From Pantoea sp. WMus005 (lineage in GTDB: Bacteria > Pseudomonadota > Gammaproteobacteria > Enterobacterales > Enterobacteriaceae), in the NCBI RefSeq assembly GCF_013415305.1, contig NZ_JACBXU010000006.1, positions 168,417 through 232,416 of the forward strand: DNA of 64,000 bases. Reading direction: 5' to 3'. This document shows, piece by piece, positions 48,887 through 63,167 of the stretch. The first letter of the stretch is position 1; every line of letters begins with the position of its first letter. Under the pieces are notes generated by a model, which was not told the DNA's origin, made no database searches, and was given only the letters and a program-made list of their open reading frames with translations. Both the position numbers and the translations under genes were made by a program.

Positions 48887-50520
48887 GTTTTGGAGAGATC
48901 CGCCGATTATATCTGATCATGAAGGTGTTCCTGACCTATGGCCTTGATGAACTGATACCTCAGACACGCCTCACTTTCCTGTTTCGCCTGTGGCGTCGCT
49001 CTGTTTTCTGGATCCCGAATCTGCATCAGCATGAGCCCATCGGCGCACGTATGCGCATGGCGATGGAGCAACTGGGCCCAGTCTGGATCAAGTTTGGCCA
49101 GATGCTGTCGACCCGTCGGGATCTCTTCCCGCCGCTGATCGCCGATCAACTGGCGATCCTGCAGGACCGGGTTGCGCCCTTCGATGGCGTCAAAGCTAAA
49201 GCGCAGATTGAAGCCTCAATGGGTGCGCCGATTGAAACCTGGTTTGATGATTTTGATATTAAACCACTGGCGTCGGCATCTATTGCGCAGGTTCACACCG
49301 CCACGCTGAAATCGACGGGCAAGAAAGTGGTGATCAAAGTGATTCGCCCCGATATTTTGCCGGTGATTAAAGCGGACATGAGGCTGATCTATCGCCTGGC
49401 ACGCTGGGTTCCACGTTTGCTGCCGGATGGCCGCCGTCTGCGTCCGGTCGAGGTGGTGCGCGATTATGAGAAAACCCTGCTTGATGAGCTAAACCTGCTA
49501 CGTGAAGCGGCCAACGCCATTCAACTGCGCCGGAATTTTGAAGATAGCCGCATGCTCTATGTGCCGGAGGTCTATTCCGACTATTGCAGCGAAACCATGA
49601 TGGTAATGGAGCGTATCTATGGCATTCCGATTTCAGATGTTGCTACCCTGGAACGTCATGGCGTAAACATGAAGCTGCTGGCTGAGCGTGGCGTGCAGGT
49701 CTTCTTCACCCAGGTCTTCCGCGACAGTTTCTTCCATGCGGATATGCATCCGGGCAACATCTTTGTCAGCTACGAACGTCCGGAAGACCCGCAATATATC
49801 GGCATTGACTGCGGTATCGTGGGTTCGCTGAACAAAGAAGATAAGCGTTATCTGGCGGAAAACTTTATCGCCTTCTTCAACCGTGACTACCGTAAGGTTG
49901 CGGAATTGCACGTTGACTCAGGCTGGGTACCGCCCGATACCAACGTTGAAGATTTCGAGTTTGCGATTCGTACGGTCTGTGAACCGATTTTCGAAAAACC
50001 GCTTGCTGAAATCTCCTTTGGGCATGTGCTGCTGAACCTGTTTAACACCGCACGCCGCTTCAATATGGAAGTGCAGCCGCAGCTGGTCCTGCTGCAAAAA
50101 ACGCTGCTTTATGTGGAAGGCATTGGCCGTCAGCTCTATCCGCAGCTCGATCTGTGGAAGACGGCCAAGCCGTTCCTGGAAGAGTGGATTAAGGATCAGG
50201 TCGGTTTGCCTGCCATTATTCGTGCGGTGAAAGAGAAAGCGCCATTCTGGGCTGAGAAGCTGCCCGAGTTGCCAGAACTCTTTTACGACAGCCTGCGCCA
50301 GCACAAACTTTTACGGCACAGTGTCGATAAATTAGTGGGCGATATGAACGCGCAGCGCGTCCGCCATCATCAGGCGCGTTACCTGTTTGGTGTCGGTGCA
50401 ACGTTGCTGTTAAGCGGAACGGCCGTGCTGCTCACCCGACCGGATTGGGACTTTTTCCCGGCTGTCTTGATGGCAGCGGGAATCGTCTCCTGGTTAATCG
50501 GCTGGCGTAAGACAAACTGA
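48883..50520 (+). CDS. ubiB: UbiB, atypical kinase/ATPase for ubiquinone synthesis
   Basis: UbiB is a protein-kinase-like ATPase needed for coenzyme Q synthesis, probably to mobilise Q precursors from the membrane. The 545-residue protein has the family KxGQ motif in [17 protein letters not shown], the alanine-rich loop [10 protein letters not shown], the ATP lysine in KVVIKVIRP, the catalytic [12 protein letters not shown] and metal-binding IGIDCGIVG, and ends with two membrane helices. Confidence 0.96.
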   Translation: MSFGEIRRLYLIMKVFLTYGLDELIPQTRLTFLFRLWRRSVFWIPNLHQHEPIGARMRMAMEQLGPVWIKFGQMLSTRRDLFPPLIADQLAILQDRVAPFDGVKAKAQIEASMGAPIETWFDDFDIKPLASASIAQVHTATLKSTGKKVVIKVIRPDILPVIKADMRLIYRLARWVPRLLPDGRRLRPVEVVRDYEKTLLDELNLLREAANAIQLRRNFEDSRMLYVPEVYSDYCSETMMVMERIYGIPISDVATLERHGVNMKLLAERGVQVFFTQVFRDSFFHADMHPGNIFVSYERPEDPQYIGIDCGIVGSLNKEDKRYLAENFIAFFNRDYRKVAELHVDSGWVPPDTNVEDFEFAIRTVCEPIFEKPLAEISFGHVLLNLFNTARRFNMEVQPQLVLLQKTLLYVEGIGRQLYPQLDLWKTAKPFLEEWIKDQVGLPAIIRAVKEKAPFWAEKLPELPELFYDSLRQHKLLRHSVDKLVGDMNAQRVRHHQARYLFGVGATLLLSGTAVLLTRPDWDFFPAVLMAAGIVSWLIGWRKTN

Positions 50521-50629
50521 TTGTCACGTCCGTCTAAAAAAAGGTAATGTCGCTGGCTCAGGCCCGGTTGAAAAGGGCTCTCTGTGGTGCATTACCTCAT
50601 CGTTTTCACAGAATATTAGAGGCTATATC

Positions 50630-50884
50630 ATGGGCGGTATCAGTATCTGGCAATTGTTAATCATTGCCGTCATTGTTGTACTTCTGTTCGGTACCAATAA
50701 ATTGCGTAATCTGGGTTCAGATTTAGGGTCTTCGATTCGTGGCTTCAAAAAAGCCATGGGTGACGAGGATGATAAAAAGGATCAACCGAAAGAGCAGGAT
50801 GCTGACTTCGCGGCTAAAACGCTGGCTGATAAACAGCAAACTTCGGCTACCAAAGAAGACGCCAAGAACGACAAGCAGGTGTAA
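50630..50884 (+). CDS. tatA: TatA, Sec-independent translocase pore subunit
   Basis: TatA oligomers make the pore for folded Tat substrates. The 84-residue protein has the short N-terminal membrane helix ([18 protein letters not shown]), the hinge, the amphipathic helix [20 protein letters not shown] and a charged tail. The tatA-tatB-tatC order follows. It starts at ATG 50630 with AGAGG ahead; the 109-base gap after ubiB probably holds its promoter. Confidence 0.96.
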   Translation: MGGISIWQLLIIAVIVVLLFGTNKLRNLGSDLGSSIRGFKKAMGDEDDKKDQPKEQDADFAAKTLADKQQTSATKEDAKNDKQV

Positions 50885-50887
50885 ACC

Positions 50888-51511
50888 GTGTTCGATATTG
50901 GTTTTAGTGAACTGGTATTGGTGTTCGTTATCGGGCTGATTGTACTCGGCCCGCAACGTTTACCGGTTGCGGTGAAAACCGTAGTCGGCTGGATCAGGGC
51001 GATTCGTTCGCTGGCAGCCAATGTACAACATGAGCTCGCGCAGGAGCTCAAGCTGCAGGAGCTGCAGGATAGCCTGAAAAAGGTGGAGGAAGCGAGCCGC
51101 GGCACGCTCTCACCTGAGCTGAAAGAGTCGATGGAAGAGCTGCGTAAAACGGCGGATTCAATGAAACGCTCGGTCAGTCAGAGCATCGACATTGAAAAAG
51201 AGGAAGACGAGGCAAACACCATTCATTCAGCCCAGCACAGGCCTGCGCCTGAGCGTACTTCTGAGGCGGTGCACGCATCTGAGCCTGACACTGCTGAGCT
51301 TTCGGCGACGCCGGCTACTGCAGAACATCAGGCCAGCGCCCCGCCACAGGCACCCGCTCCCGTTTCAGACTCTGGCACGGCTGTAAAACCTTCTGCTGCA
51401 CCCTCTGCCGTGGCCAGTGCGCCGGCACAGGTACCCGCTGCTGATGTTGCCAGACCGACAGATTCTGCGCGTACTTCCGCACCCTCCTCTTCTGCAAGTG
51501 ATGAACGATAA
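50888..51511 (+). CDS. tatB: TatB, Tat receptor complex subunit with long C-terminal tail
   Basis: TatB forms the twin-arginine receptor with TatC. The 207-residue protein starts at GTG 50888 (F-D-I-G-F-S-E-L motif), has a membrane helix with [16 protein letters not shown] and an amphipathic helix, then a coiled region. The last 100 residues are a Pro/Ala/Ser/Glu-rich low-complexity tail longer than that of E. coli (171 residues). Its stop overlaps the tatC start by one base. Confidence 0.95.
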   Translation: MFDIGFSELVLVFVIGLIVLGPQRLPVAVKTVVGWIRAIRSLAANVQHELAQELKLQELQDSLKKVEEASRGTLSPELKESMEELRKTADSMKRSVSQSIDIEKEEDEANTIHSAQHRPAPERTSEAVHASEPDTAELSATPATAEHQASAPPQAPAPVSDSGTAVKPSAAPSAVASAPAQVPAADVARPTDSARTSAPSSSASDER

Positions 51512-52269
51512 TGGCCGTTGAAGATACCCAACCGCTCATCAGTCATCTGATTGAGCTGCGTAAGCGACTACTGAATTGCATCATCGCGGTATTAGCGATT
51601 TTTCTGGTGCTGGTTTTCTTCGCCAATGACATCTACCAGCTGGTCGCGGCACCCCTGATCAGCCAGATGCCGGTCGGTTCCAGCATGATCGCGACCGATG
51701 TGGCCTCACCGTTTTTCACCCCAATTAAGCTGACTATCATTGTGTCGGTATTTCTTGCGGTGCCGGTTATCCTCTATCAGGTCTGGGCGTTTGTCGCCCC
51801 GGCGCTTTACCGGCATGAGCGCAGGCTGGTTATGCCACTGCTCTTTTCCAGCACATTCCTGTTCTATTTCGGCGTCGCTTTTGCCTACTTTGTGGTCTTC
51901 CCGCTGGCATTTGGTTTTTTCACCAAGACCGCCCCCATCGGCGTCACCGTCGCAACGGATATTGCCAAATACCTCGATTTTGTCATGACGCTGTTTATGG
52001 CATTTGGTGTGGCGTTTGAAGTACCCGTGGCGATTGTGTTGCTCTGCTGGACCGGAATCACCAACCCGGAAGATTTGAAGAAGAAACGTCCCTATATTCT
52101 GGTCGGCGCTTTCGTTGTCGGGATGATGCTCACACCGCCGGATGTTTTTTCCCAAACTTTGCTCGCTATTCCGATGTACTGCCTGTTTGAAGTCGGCGTA
52201 TTCTTTTCCCGTTACTATGTGGGTAAAGGCCGCCGGTCACAGGATGAGGACGAGAACAGCGACTCCTGA
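51511..52269 (+). CDS. tatC: TatC, Tat receptor and translocase core
   Basis: TatC is the six-helix membrane subunit that recognises twin-arginine signal peptides. The 252-residue protein has the N-terminal [15 protein letters not shown] segment with the signal-binding Glu/Arg residues, the [17 protein letters not shown] loop and [29 protein letters not shown] terminator hairpin lies about 40 bases beyond its stop. Confidence 0.97.
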   Translation: MAVEDTQPLISHLIELRKRLLNCIIAVLAIFLVLVFFANDIYQLVAAPLISQMPVGSSMIATDVASPFFTPIKLTIIVSVFLAVPVILYQVWAFVAPALYRHERRLVMPLLFSSTFLFYFGVAFAYFVVFPLAFGFFTKTAPIGVTVATDIAKYLDFVMTLFMAFGVAFEVPVAIVLLCWTGITNPEDLKKKRPYILVGAFVVGMMLTPPDVFSQTLLAIPMYCLFEVGVFFSRYYVGKGRRSQDEDENSDS

Positions 52270-52310
52270 TGCTGACAGCGTTACCCGCACAGGCGGGAAG
52301 CGATCAAGCC

Positions 52311-52336
52311 AAACCGCCCTGATGGGCGGTTTTTGT
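52311..52336 (+). terminator. Rho-independent terminator after tatC
   Basis: AAACCGCCC and GGGCGGTTT pair around a TGAT loop, followed by a T-rich run. It lies between tatC and tatD, so most tatD expression would need read-through or its own promoter. Confidence 0.88.
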
Positions 52337-52357
52337 TTATAAACAGTGGGAAAAATT

Positions 52358-53140
52358 ATGTTTGATATCGGTGTAAACCTGACCAGCACGCAATTCGCCT
52401 CCGACCGGCAAAAGGTGGTTAAACGCGCGCGTGATGCGGGCGTCACCGGGATGCTTATTACTGGCACGAATGCCTTGGAGAGCCAGCATGCTCAGCGACT
52501 GGCTGAAGCTCAACCTGACTTCTGCTGGTCCACCGCAGGCATTCACCCTCATCATGCCAGCGAATGGTCCACGGAAATTGCCAGCACCCTGCGTCGCCTG
52601 GCTGAAAAACCGGAAGTGGTGGCTATCGGTGAGTGCGGACTCGATTTCAACCGCAATCTGTCGGCGCATGAGCAGCAGGAGTATGCATTTGACGCGCAGC
52701 TGGCTCTGGCGGCGGAACTCAATATGCCGGTGTTTCTTCACTGCCGTGAAGCCCATGCGCGTTTCGCTGCAGTGCTTGCACCCTGGCTGTCAAAACTGCC
52801 AGGTGCAGTGATCCACTGCTTCACCGGCACGCGTGACGAACTGGAAGCCTGTCTGGCCATGGGATTATCGGTAGGGATTACGGGCTGGGTATGCGATGAG
52901 CGTCGTGGTCTGGAGCTGCGCGAAATGCTGCCACTGATTCCGGCCGATCGTCTGTTGCTGGAAACCGATGCGCCTTATCTGCTGCCGCGCGATATGCGTC
53001 CACGCCCGACCTCACGCCGGAATGAACCCTGCTTTTTACCGCATATTGTGCATCAGGTGGCGACATGGCGTGGCGAGAATGTCGACGAGCTGGCGACCCG
53101 CATCGATCAGAATGCGCGGACGTTGTTCAGACTGGCTTAA
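52358..53140 (+). CDS. tatD: TatD, metal-dependent 3'-5' DNase
   Basis: TatD is a Mg2+-dependent exonuclease of the TatD/amidohydrolase TIM-barrel family, linked to DNA repair and quality control rather than to Tat export itself. The 260-residue protein starts [13 protein letters not shown] and has [47 protein letters not shown] and the metal-ligand [13 protein letters not shown] use ATG 52358. It converges on rfaH with a 4-base overlap. Confidence 0.95.
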   Translation: MFDIGVNLTSTQFASDRQKVVKRARDAGVTGMLITGTNALESQHAQRLAEAQPDFCWSTAGIHPHHASEWSTEIASTLRRLAEKPEVVAIGECGLDFNRNLSAHEQQEYAFDAQLALAAELNMPVFLHCREAHARFAAVLAPWLSKLPGAVIHCFTGTRDELEACLAMGLSVGITGWVCDERRGLELREMLPLIPADRLLLETDAPYLLPRDMRPRPTSRRNEPCFLPHIVHQVATWRGENVDELATRIDQNARTLFRLA

Positions 53141-53625
53141 AGCTTGCGGAACTGCTTGTTATCCACGCTGCGCATTACCTGCTTGTTGAGCAGATTAAGC
53201 AACAGAATCGAGCGTGTTTCACCATCCGGTTCGGCAAAGATAGCGCGCAACCCTTCAAACGTTCCTTCGGTGATGACCACTTCATCGCCGCTTTGGGGGG
53301 TCTCAGGATCAAGCAGAATCTGTGGGACGTCGGTCTCCAGTGCTTCAATCACGGCCGATGGCACGGTCGCGGGCGTGGTGCCGAAGCGCACGAAGTGACT
53401 GACACCGCGCGTGCTGCTGATCGTCGTGGTGTGAATCGCTTCCGGATCGAATTCGATAAACAGATAGTTTGGAAAGAGTGGCTCACTCACCGTGGTGCGT
53501 TTGCCGCGCACGATTTTTTCCAGAGCGATCATCGGACTCAGGCAATGCACTTCCTGCCGCTCCAGATGCTCCTTCGCGCGCAATAGCTGTCCACGTTTGC
53601 AATAGAGTAAGTACCAGGATTCCAT
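53137..53625 (-). CDS. rfaH: RfaH, operon-specific antitermination factor
   Basis: RfaH is a NusG paralogue that is recruited at ops sites to long LPS, capsule and secretion operons. The 162-residue protein has the N-terminal NGN domain ([41 protein letters not shown]) and a C-terminal KOW domain ([18 protein letters not shown]). I use ATG 53625 with GGGAGC ahead; it gives the E. coli length. No ops element in a promoter position was seen in this window. Confidence 0.96.
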   Translation of the reverse strand: MESWYLLYCKRGQLLRAKEHLERQEVHCLSPMIALEKIVRGKRTTVSEPLFPNYLFIEFDPEAIHTTTISSTRGVSHFVRFGTTPATVPSAVIEALETDVPQILLDPETPQSGDEVVITEGTFEGLRAIFAEPDGETRSILLLNLLNKQVMRSVDNKQFRKL

Positions 53626-53864
53626 AACTGCTCCCATTGAATGGACGCTAAGAATAGCAAACCTGTTGCCAGAGTTATAGCGCAGGGGCAGGGTAAAGCG
53701 TCCCGCAGAGAAAATAAACTGAGACTTTTCTTAACATGGCAGCTGGCAGCAGAACAGGGGCGGGAAAAGGCTATCAGCTTAACAGGCTGCCGTATAAACC
53801 TCAGCATATCCGCTTAATCAGACCTATAATGGCCGATTCACTCTGGCCGGAAAGCTAAAGCCGC

Positions 53865-55349
53865 ATGAAATATCATGATTTAAGAGACTTTCTCGCGCTG
53901 CTCGAACAGCGCGGTGAGCTAAAGCGCATTACCCAGTCGATTGACCCTGAACTGGAAATGACCGAAATTGCCGACCGCACCCTGCGTGCCGGTGGCCCCG
54001 CTCTGCTGTTCGAAAACCCGAAAGGGTATGACATGCCGGTACTGTGCAATCTGTTCGGTACGCCAAAGCGCGTGGCAATGGGCATGGGCCAGGAGGAGGT
54101 CAGCGCACTGCGTGAAGTGGGTAAACTGCTGGCCTTCCTGAAAGAGCCGGAGCCGCCAAAAGGCTTCCGGGATCTGTTCGATAAGATGCCGCAGTTTAAG
54201 CAGGTCCTGAACATGCCGACTAAACGCGTGCGCAATGCACCCTGTCAGGAAGAGGTGTTCAGCGGCGATGAAGTCGATCTGACGCGTATTCCAGTGATGA
54301 AGTGCTGGCCTGGCGATGCGGCACCGCTGATTACCTGGGGACTGACCGTGACGCGCGGGCCGCACAAAGAGCGGCAGAATCTCGGCATCTACCGGCAGCA
54401 GGTGATTGGCAAAAATCGCCTGATTATGCGCTGGCTGTCGCACCGTGGCGGCGCGCTCGATTTTCTGGAGTGGACGAAAGCGCATCCGGGCGAGCGTTTT
54501 CCAGTGTCGGTGGCGCTGGGTGCCGATCCCGCCACCATTCTGGGTGCCGTCACGCCAGTGCCGGATACGCTGTCAGAATATGCGTTTGCCGGGCTGCTGC
54601 GCGGCAATAAAACCGAAGTCGTGAAATGCCTCTCGAACGATCTTGAAGTGCCATCCAGCGCGGAAATTGTGCTGGAAGGCTATATCGAAGCGGGCGATAT
54701 GGCACCGGAAGGACCCTACGGTGACCACACAGGCTACTACAATGAAGTAGATAGCTTCCCGGTGTTTACGGTGACGCACATTACGCAGCGCCATAAGCCT
54801 ATTTATCACTCTACCTACACTGGCCGTCCACCGGATGAACCTGCGGTGCTGGGTGTGGCGCTGAATGAAGTGCTGGTGCCGATTCTGGTGAAGCAGTTCC
54901 CGGAGATCGTGGACTTCTATCTGCCGCCTGAAGGTTGCTCATACCGCCTGGCGGTTGTGACCATTAAAAAGCAGTACGCAGGGCATGCCAAACGTGTCAT
55001 GTTTGGCGTCTGGTCGTTTTTGCGGCAGTTCATGTACACCAAATTTGTTATTGTGTGTGACGATGACGTTAATGCGCGTGACTGGAACGACGTGATCTGG
55101 GCGATCACCACGCGTATGGATCCGGCCCGCGATACGGTATTAGTGGAAAATACCCCGATCGACTATCTCGATTTCGCCTCGCCTGTTTCCGGGCTGGGAT
55201 CGAAGATGGGGATGGATGCGACCAACAAGTGGCCAGGTGAAACGCAGCGTGAATGGGGTACCCCTATTGTTAAAGATCCTGCGGTCACCGCGCGCATTGA
55301 TGCTATCTGGGATGAGCTAGGTATTTTAGATCAGCCGCCACAGCGTTGA
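53865..55349 (+). CDS. ubiD: UbiD, 3-octaprenyl-4-hydroxybenzoate decarboxylase
   Basis: UbiD decarboxylates the octaprenyl-hydroxybenzoate ubiquinone precursor with prenylated FMN made by UbiX. The 494-residue protein has the family N-terminus [33 protein letters not shown], and [26 protein letters not shown] box at 53825-53830 could be its -10 region. The stop overlaps the fre region by 4 bases if fre used an upstream start, but I place fre further down. Confidence 0.96.
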   Translation: MKYHDLRDFLALLEQRGELKRITQSIDPELEMTEIADRTLRAGGPALLFENPKGYDMPVLCNLFGTPKRVAMGMGQEEVSALREVGKLLAFLKEPEPPKGFRDLFDKMPQFKQVLNMPTKRVRNAPCQEEVFSGDEVDLTRIPVMKCWPGDAAPLITWGLTVTRGPHKERQNLGIYRQQVIGKNRLIMRWLSHRGGALDFLEWTKAHPGERFPVSVALGADPATILGAVTPVPDTLSEYAFAGLLRGNKTEVVKCLSNDLEVPSSAEIVLEGYIEAGDMAPEGPYGDHTGYYNEVDSFPVFTVTHITQRHKPIYHSTYTGRPPDEPAVLGVALNEVLVPILVKQFPEIVDFYLPPEGCSYRLAVVTIKKQYAGHAKRVMFGVWSFLRQFMYTKFVIVCDDDVNARDWNDVIWAITTRMDPARDTVLVENTPIDYLDFASPVSGLGSKMGMDATNKWPGETQREWGTPIVKDPAVTARIDAIWDELGILDQPPQR

Positions 55350-55390
55350 TGGCGAGCACAACCATAAAGACGACCCGACAGAGGGAACGC

Positions 55391-56092
55391 ATGACAACGT
55401 TAAGCTGTAAAGTAACTTCAGTTGAGGCGATTACCGACACGGTCTATCGCGTTCGCCTGATCCCTGAAGCGGAATTCAGTTTTCGCGCGGGACAGTATCT
55501 GATGGTAGTGATGGATGAGCGCGATAAGCGTCCGTTCTCATTGGCCTCAACGCCGATGGAAAAAGATATCATTGAGCTGCATATCGGGGCGTCCGATCTT
55601 AACCTCTATGCCATGGCCGTTATGGATCGCATCCGTAACGACCGCCAGATCACGGTTGATATGCCCCATGGTGATGCCTGGTTGCGCGAAGAGAGCACAA
55701 AACCGCTGATACTGATTGCAGGCGGTACCGGTTTCTCCTATGCCCGTTCCATTCTGCTTACTGCACTGGCAGAACAGCCAGAGCGCGATATCGCCATTTA
55801 CTGGGGCGGACGTGAACTCAAGCATCTGTACGATATGGACGAGCTGGATGCGCTGGCGGTGAAGCACCCGAATCTGAAAGTAATTCCGGTCGTCGAGCAG
55901 CCAGAAGCGGGCTGGCAGGGTCGTTCAGGCACGGTGTTGACGGCCGTGATGCAGGACTTCAGCACGCTGAGCGAGCATGAGATCTACATCGCCGGACGTT
56001 TTGAGATGGCGAAGATTGCCCGCGATCGTTTTTGTGCCGAGCGTGGCGCAGTGGAAACACAGATGTATGGCGATGCGTTTGCCTTTATCTGA
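55391..56092 (+). CDS. fre: Fre, NAD(P)H-flavin reductase
   Basis: Fre reduces free riboflavin, FMN or FAD with NAD(P)H and supplies reduced flavin to other enzymes. The 233-residue protein begins [21 protein letters not shown], and has the flavin-binding [20 protein letters not shown] for the pyridine nucleotide and the C-terminal GDAFAFI. ATG 55391 has GAGGGA four bases upstream and gives the E. coli length. It is in line with ubiD, as in E. coli. Confidence 0.95.
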   Translation: MTTLSCKVTSVEAITDTVYRVRLIPEAEFSFRAGQYLMVVMDERDKRPFSLASTPMEKDIIELHIGASDLNLYAMAVMDRIRNDRQITVDMPHGDAWLREESTKPLILIAGGTGFSYARSILLTALAEQPERDIAIYWGGRELKHLYDMDELDALAVKHPNLKVIPVVEQPEAGWQGRSGTVLTAVMQDFSTLSEHEIYIAGRFEMAKIARDRFCAERGAVETQMYGDAFAFI

Positions 56093-56119
56093 TTTCCGGT
56101 AGCAGCCTGTAGCAGACAG

Positions 56120-56145
56120 AAAAAACCCGCCGGTTTACGGCGGGT
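56120..56145 (-). terminator. Rho-independent terminator of fadBA
   Basis: On the minus strand ACCCGCCG/CGGCGGGT pair around a five-base loop and are followed by six T (A run at 56120-56125). It is 27 bases beyond the fadA stop and probably also serves fre in the other direction. Confidence 0.82.
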
Positions 56146-56172
56146 AAATCTGACAAAGTAAGACTCAACGTA

Positions 56173-59530
<3,358 letters not shown>

Positions 59531-59557
59531 GTGCGTCTCCTGAAACCGCGAAAGGTG

Positions 59558-59574
59558 ATCTGGTCATACCAGAT
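59558..59574 (-). promoter_or_regulatory. FadR operator upstream of fadBA
   Basis: ATCTGGTCATACCAGAT is a near-perfect 17-base palindrome that fits the FadR consensus AACTGGTCNGACCAGTT. It ends 28 bases before the fadB start, over the likely promoter, so FadR would repress fadBA until long-chain acyl-CoA is present. Confidence 0.85.
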
Positions 59575-59717
59575 GATCGTGAGTGTGGGAGCGATGTTAA
59601 TTATTTGCAAACTGCTCTTTGTTTATTTGCTAACAAGATCACAGCTCCGCCGACTTCGGCATCTGCGCAAGGGGTATGCTAAACTTGCGGCCATTTCGCG
59701 ACACTGGAGAGACGTCA

Positions 59718-61049
59718 ATGGATTCACTGAAGACCTTGTATCACGCGCATATCGCCACGTTGCAACAACGGGCGCAGCAGGTGCTGGCACGCAACAAACT
59801 GGATGCGATGTTGATCCATTCCGGTGAGTTGTTGACGGTGTTTCTGGATGACCACACCTATCCGTTTAAGGTAAATCCGCAGTTCAAGGCCTGGGTGCCG
59901 GTGACGCAGGTGCCTAATTGCTGGCTCTGGATTGATGGTGTGAACAAACCGAAACTGTGGTTCTACTCTCCGGTGGATTACTGGCATAACGTTGAACCGT
60001 TGCCGGATAGCTTCTGGACCGGAGATGTCGAGGTTGTCGGCCTGAAAAATGCGGATGAGATTGCGCAGTTACTGCCTGCCCAGCGTGATAATGTCGCCTA
60101 CATTGGCCCGGTCAACGCGCGTGCGGCGCAGCTCGGTATCCCCTCCGGCAATATCAATCCCAAAGCGGTGATCGACTTCCTGCATTTCCATCGCAGCATC
60201 AAAACAGATTATGAACTTGCCTGCCTGCGCCAGGCGCAGAAGCTGGCGGTTGCCGGTCATCGCGCAGCGAAAGAGGCGTTCTCGGCAGGCTTAAGCGAGT
60301 TCGATATCAATCAGGCGTATCTGACCGCGACCGGTCATCGCGATACCGATGTGCCTTACGGCAATATCATTGCGCTGAATGAACACGCTGCGGTGCTGCA
60401 CTACACACGGCTGGATCATCAGCCACCGGCGAAACGCCATAGCTTTTTGATTGATGCGGGCGCTGAGTATCTTGGTTACGCCGCTGATTTGACCCGCAGC
60501 TATGCTGCGCAGAGCAGTTCGCTCTATGCCAGAATGGTTGAGGCGATGAACGCTGAAGAGCTGGCCCTGATAGCCACGCTGAAAGCAGGCGTACGCTACA
60601 CCGATTATCATCTTCAGATGCATCAGCGTATTGCGAAGATGTTGCTGAAGTTTGAGCTGGTTCAGGGAATCAGCGAAGAAGCGCTGGTGGCTGAAGATCT
60701 GACCGGTCCGTTTATGCCACATGGCCTGGGGCATCCGCTGGGTCTGCAGGTACATGACGTTGCCGGGTTTATGCAGGATGAGCAGGGCACCCATCTCGCC
60801 GCGCCAGCGCAATATCCTTATCTTCGCTGTACCCGCGTGCTGCAACCGGGCATGGTATTAACCATTGAGCCGGGCTTCTATATTATTGACTCGTTACTGA
60901 CGCCGCTGCGTGCAGGCCGTTTCAGTCAGCACTTTAACTGGCAGGCCATTGATGCGCTTCGGCCTTATGGCGGGATTCGTATCGAGGATAACGTGGTGAT
61001 CCATGCGCATCGCGTTGAGAACATGACCCGCGATCTGCATCTGGCCTGA
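59718..61049 (+). CDS. pepQ: PepQ, Xaa-Pro dipeptidase
   Basis: PepQ is a pita-bread-fold metallopeptidase that cuts dipeptides with C-terminal proline. The 443-residue protein has the metal-ligand aspartates in [15 protein letters not shown], histidine in [15 protein letters not shown], glutamates in [10 protein letters not shown] and [13 protein letters not shown] choose ATG 59718 with GGAGAGA upstream; the length equals E. coli. Its stop shares a base with the yigZ start. Confidence 0.95.
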   Translation: MDSLKTLYHAHIATLQQRAQQVLARNKLDAMLIHSGELLTVFLDDHTYPFKVNPQFKAWVPVTQVPNCWLWIDGVNKPKLWFYSPVDYWHNVEPLPDSFWTGDVEVVGLKNADEIAQLLPAQRDNVAYIGPVNARAAQLGIPSGNINPKAVIDFLHFHRSIKTDYELACLRQAQKLAVAGHRAAKEAFSAGLSEFDINQAYLTATGHRDTDVPYGNIIALNEHAAVLHYTRLDHQPPAKRHSFLIDAGAEYLGYAADLTRSYAAQSSSLYARMVEAMNAEELALIATLKAGVRYTDYHLQMHQRIAKMLLKFELVQGISEEALVAEDLTGPFMPHGLGHPLGLQVHDVAGFMQDEQGTHLAAPAQYPYLRCTRVLQPGMVLTIEPGFYIIDSLLTPLRAGRFSQHFNWQAIDALRPYGGIRIEDNVVIHAHRVENMTRDLHLA

Positions 61050-61666
61050 TGGAGGCCTTTGACATTCCCGCTGTGCCAGTGAGCAGCAGTGAGGAGACAA
61101 TCAAAAAGAGTCGCTTCATTACGCTACTGGCGCACACCGAGGGTGCAGAGGCCGCGCGCGCGTTTGTCCAGCAGGTTAAAAGCGAGCATCCTGCCGCCCG
61201 GCATCACTGCTGGGCCTGGGTCGCGGGCGCACCGAATGATTCTCAGCAACTCGGTTTCTCTGATGATGGTGAACCTTCGGGTACGGCAGGGAAACCGATG
61301 CTGGCGCAACTGATGGGCGCGGATATTGGCGAGATTACCGCTGTAGTGGTGCGTTACTACGGCGGCATCATGCTGGGAACCGGTGGTTTAGTGAAAGCCT
61401 ATGGTGGTGGCGTTCAGCAGGGACTTAAGCTGCTGCCACGGCAGCGCAAAGTGCCGATGAAGCTGTTTACTTTGCAATGTGACTATCCACAGCTCAGTGA
61501 TGTTGAACGGCTGGTACAGCGTTTTGAAGGTAAGGTGACCGACAGCCAGTTTCAGGATCGCATTGCGTTGACACTGGCTGTACCTTACGGACAGATCGAC
61601 GGGTTCAAAAAAAATCTGTCAGACTTTAGTCGGGGCGCGTTATCGCTGATCCCGCTCACACCATGA
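61049..61666 (+). CDS. yigZ: YigZ, IMPACT (UPF0029) family protein
   Basis: A conserved two-domain protein of the IMPACT/YIH1 family whose bacterial role is not clear. The 205-residue product has the N-terminal IMPACT domain with KKSRFITLLAHTEG, HHCWAWVAGAPN, FSDDGEPSGTAGKPML and VVRYYGGIMLGTGGLVKAYGG, and a C-terminal ferredoxin-like domain. It begins at the ATG overlapping the pepQ stop and lies ahead of trkH. Confidence 0.93.
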   Translation: MEAFDIPAVPVSSSEETIKKSRFITLLAHTEGAEAARAFVQQVKSEHPAARHHCWAWVAGAPNDSQQLGFSDDGEPSGTAGKPMLAQLMGADIGEITAVVVRYYGGIMLGTGGLVKAYGGGVQQGLKLLPRQRKVPMKLFTLQCDYPQLSDVERLVQRFEGKVTDSQFQDRIALTLAVPYGQIDGFKKNLSDFSRGALSLIPLTP

Positions 61667-61698
61667 TGTTCATCTCTTTTATTTAAAGGAACGGCTGA

Positions 61699-63150
61699 AT
61701 GCACTTTCGCGCCATTACCCGCATAGTCGGTCTGCTGGTGATCCTCTTTTCAGTGACGATGATTTTGCCCGGCCTGGTCGCCTTAATTTATCGCGATGGC
61801 GCGGGGCGGGCGTTTAGCCAGACCTTTATGATGGCGCTGGTGATTGGCTCACTGCTGTGGTGGCCGAATCGCAAAAAGAAAACCGAACTCAAACCGCGGG
61901 AAGGGTTTCTCATTGTGGTTCTGTTCTGGACGGTACTGGGCAGCGTAGGGGCCATGCCCTTTATCTTTGCCGAGCAGCCGCATCTTTCTGTGACGGATGC
62001 GTTCTTTGAATCTTTCTCTGGCCTGACAACGACCGGTGCCACCACGCTGGTAGGGCTGGACTCGTTGCCTAAGGCGATTCTCTTCTATCGGCAGATGCTG
62101 CAGTGGCTGGGGGGGATGGGGATCATCGTATTAGCAGTAGCGATACTGCCGATTCTGGGCGTCGGGGGTATGCAGCTCTATCGCGCTGAAATGCCTGGGC
62201 CGCTCAAAGATAATAAAATGCGACCACGTATCGCCGAGACGGCCAAAACACTCTGGCTGATCTACGTTCTGCTGACGATAGCCTGTGCGCTGGCATTGTG
62301 GCTGGCGGGAATGCCAGCGTTTGATGCTATTGGCCACAGTTTCTCGACTATCGCCATTGGCGGCTTCTCAACCCATGATGCCAGTATCGGCTATTTTAAC
62401 AGTGGCACTATCAATACCATCGTGGCGGTGTTTCTGCTGATCTCAGGCTGTAACTACGGCTTGCACTTTGCCATGTTAAGCGGACGCAATTTGCGTGTGT
62501 ACTGGCGCGACCCTGAATTCCGCATGTTTATTGGCGTTCAGCTGACGCTGGTGTTGATCTGTACACTGGTGCTCTGGTTCCATAATGTTTACGACAGCGG
62601 CTGGCAAACGCTGAATCAGGCCTTTTTCCAGGTGGTCTCCATGGCGACGACGGCGGGATTCACCACCGACAGCATCGCACGCTGGCCATTGTTCCTGCCG
62701 GTACTGCTATTGTGTTCTGCCTTTATTGGCGGCTGTGCCGGTTCAACCGGCGGTGGTCTGAAGGTGATTCGCATTCTGCTGTTATGCAAGCAGGGTAACC
62801 GTGAGCTTAAGCGTCTGGTTCACCCCAATGCGGTCTACACCATTAAGCTGGGCAATCGGGCGCTGCCGGAGCGTATCCTTGAAGCCGTATGGGGTTTCTT
62901 CTCGGCTTATGCGCTGGTATTTCTGGTCAGCATGCTGGCGATCATCGCGACCGGTGTTGATGACTTCTCGGCTTTTGCTGCCGTTGCCGCGACGCTGAAC
63001 AATCTCGGCCCTGGCCTGGGGGTTGTAGCCGATAACTTCACTTCAATGAATGACGTGGCGAAATGGATTCTTATTTCAACCATGTTGTTCGGGCGTCTCG
63101 AGGTATTTACCTTGCTGGTGCTGTTCACGCCTACTTTCTGGCGTGAATAA
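61699..63150 (+). CDS. trkH: TrkH, potassium uptake channel subunit
   Basis: TrkH is the transmembrane part of the Trk K+ system gated by TrkA. The 483-residue protein has the four pore-loop repeats typical of the family: SGLTTTGATTL, STIAIGGFSTHD, MATTAGFTTDS and NNLGPGLG, plus GGCAGSTGGGLKVIR. It is in one strand run with pepQ, yigZ and hemG. Confidence 0.96.
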   Translation: MHFRAITRIVGLLVILFSVTMILPGLVALIYRDGAGRAFSQTFMMALVIGSLLWWPNRKKKTELKPREGFLIVVLFWTVLGSVGAMPFIFAEQPHLSVTDAFFESFSGLTTTGATTLVGLDSLPKAILFYRQMLQWLGGMGIIVLAVAILPILGVGGMQLYRAEMPGPLKDNKMRPRIAETAKTLWLIYVLLTIACALALWLAGMPAFDAIGHSFSTIAIGGFSTHDASIGYFNSGTINTIVAVFLLISGCNYGLHFAMLSGRNLRVYWRDPEFRMFIGVQLTLVLICTLVLWFHNVYDSGWQTLNQAFFQVVSMATTAGFTTDSIARWPLFLPVLLLCSAFIGGCAGSTGGGLKVIRILLLCKQGNRELKRLVHPNAVYTIKLGNRALPERILEAVWGFFSAYALVFLVSMLAIIATGVDDFSAFAAVAATLNNLGPGLGVVADNFTSMNDVAKWILISTMLFGRLEVFTLLVLFTPTFWRE

Positions 63151-63167
63151 TTAATAAGGATGCTGAC

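Noticed and set aside
53065..53586. 173-codon plus-strand frame across tatD end and rfaH
   Set aside because: It is the antisense shadow of rfaH; both tatD and rfaH are clearly real.
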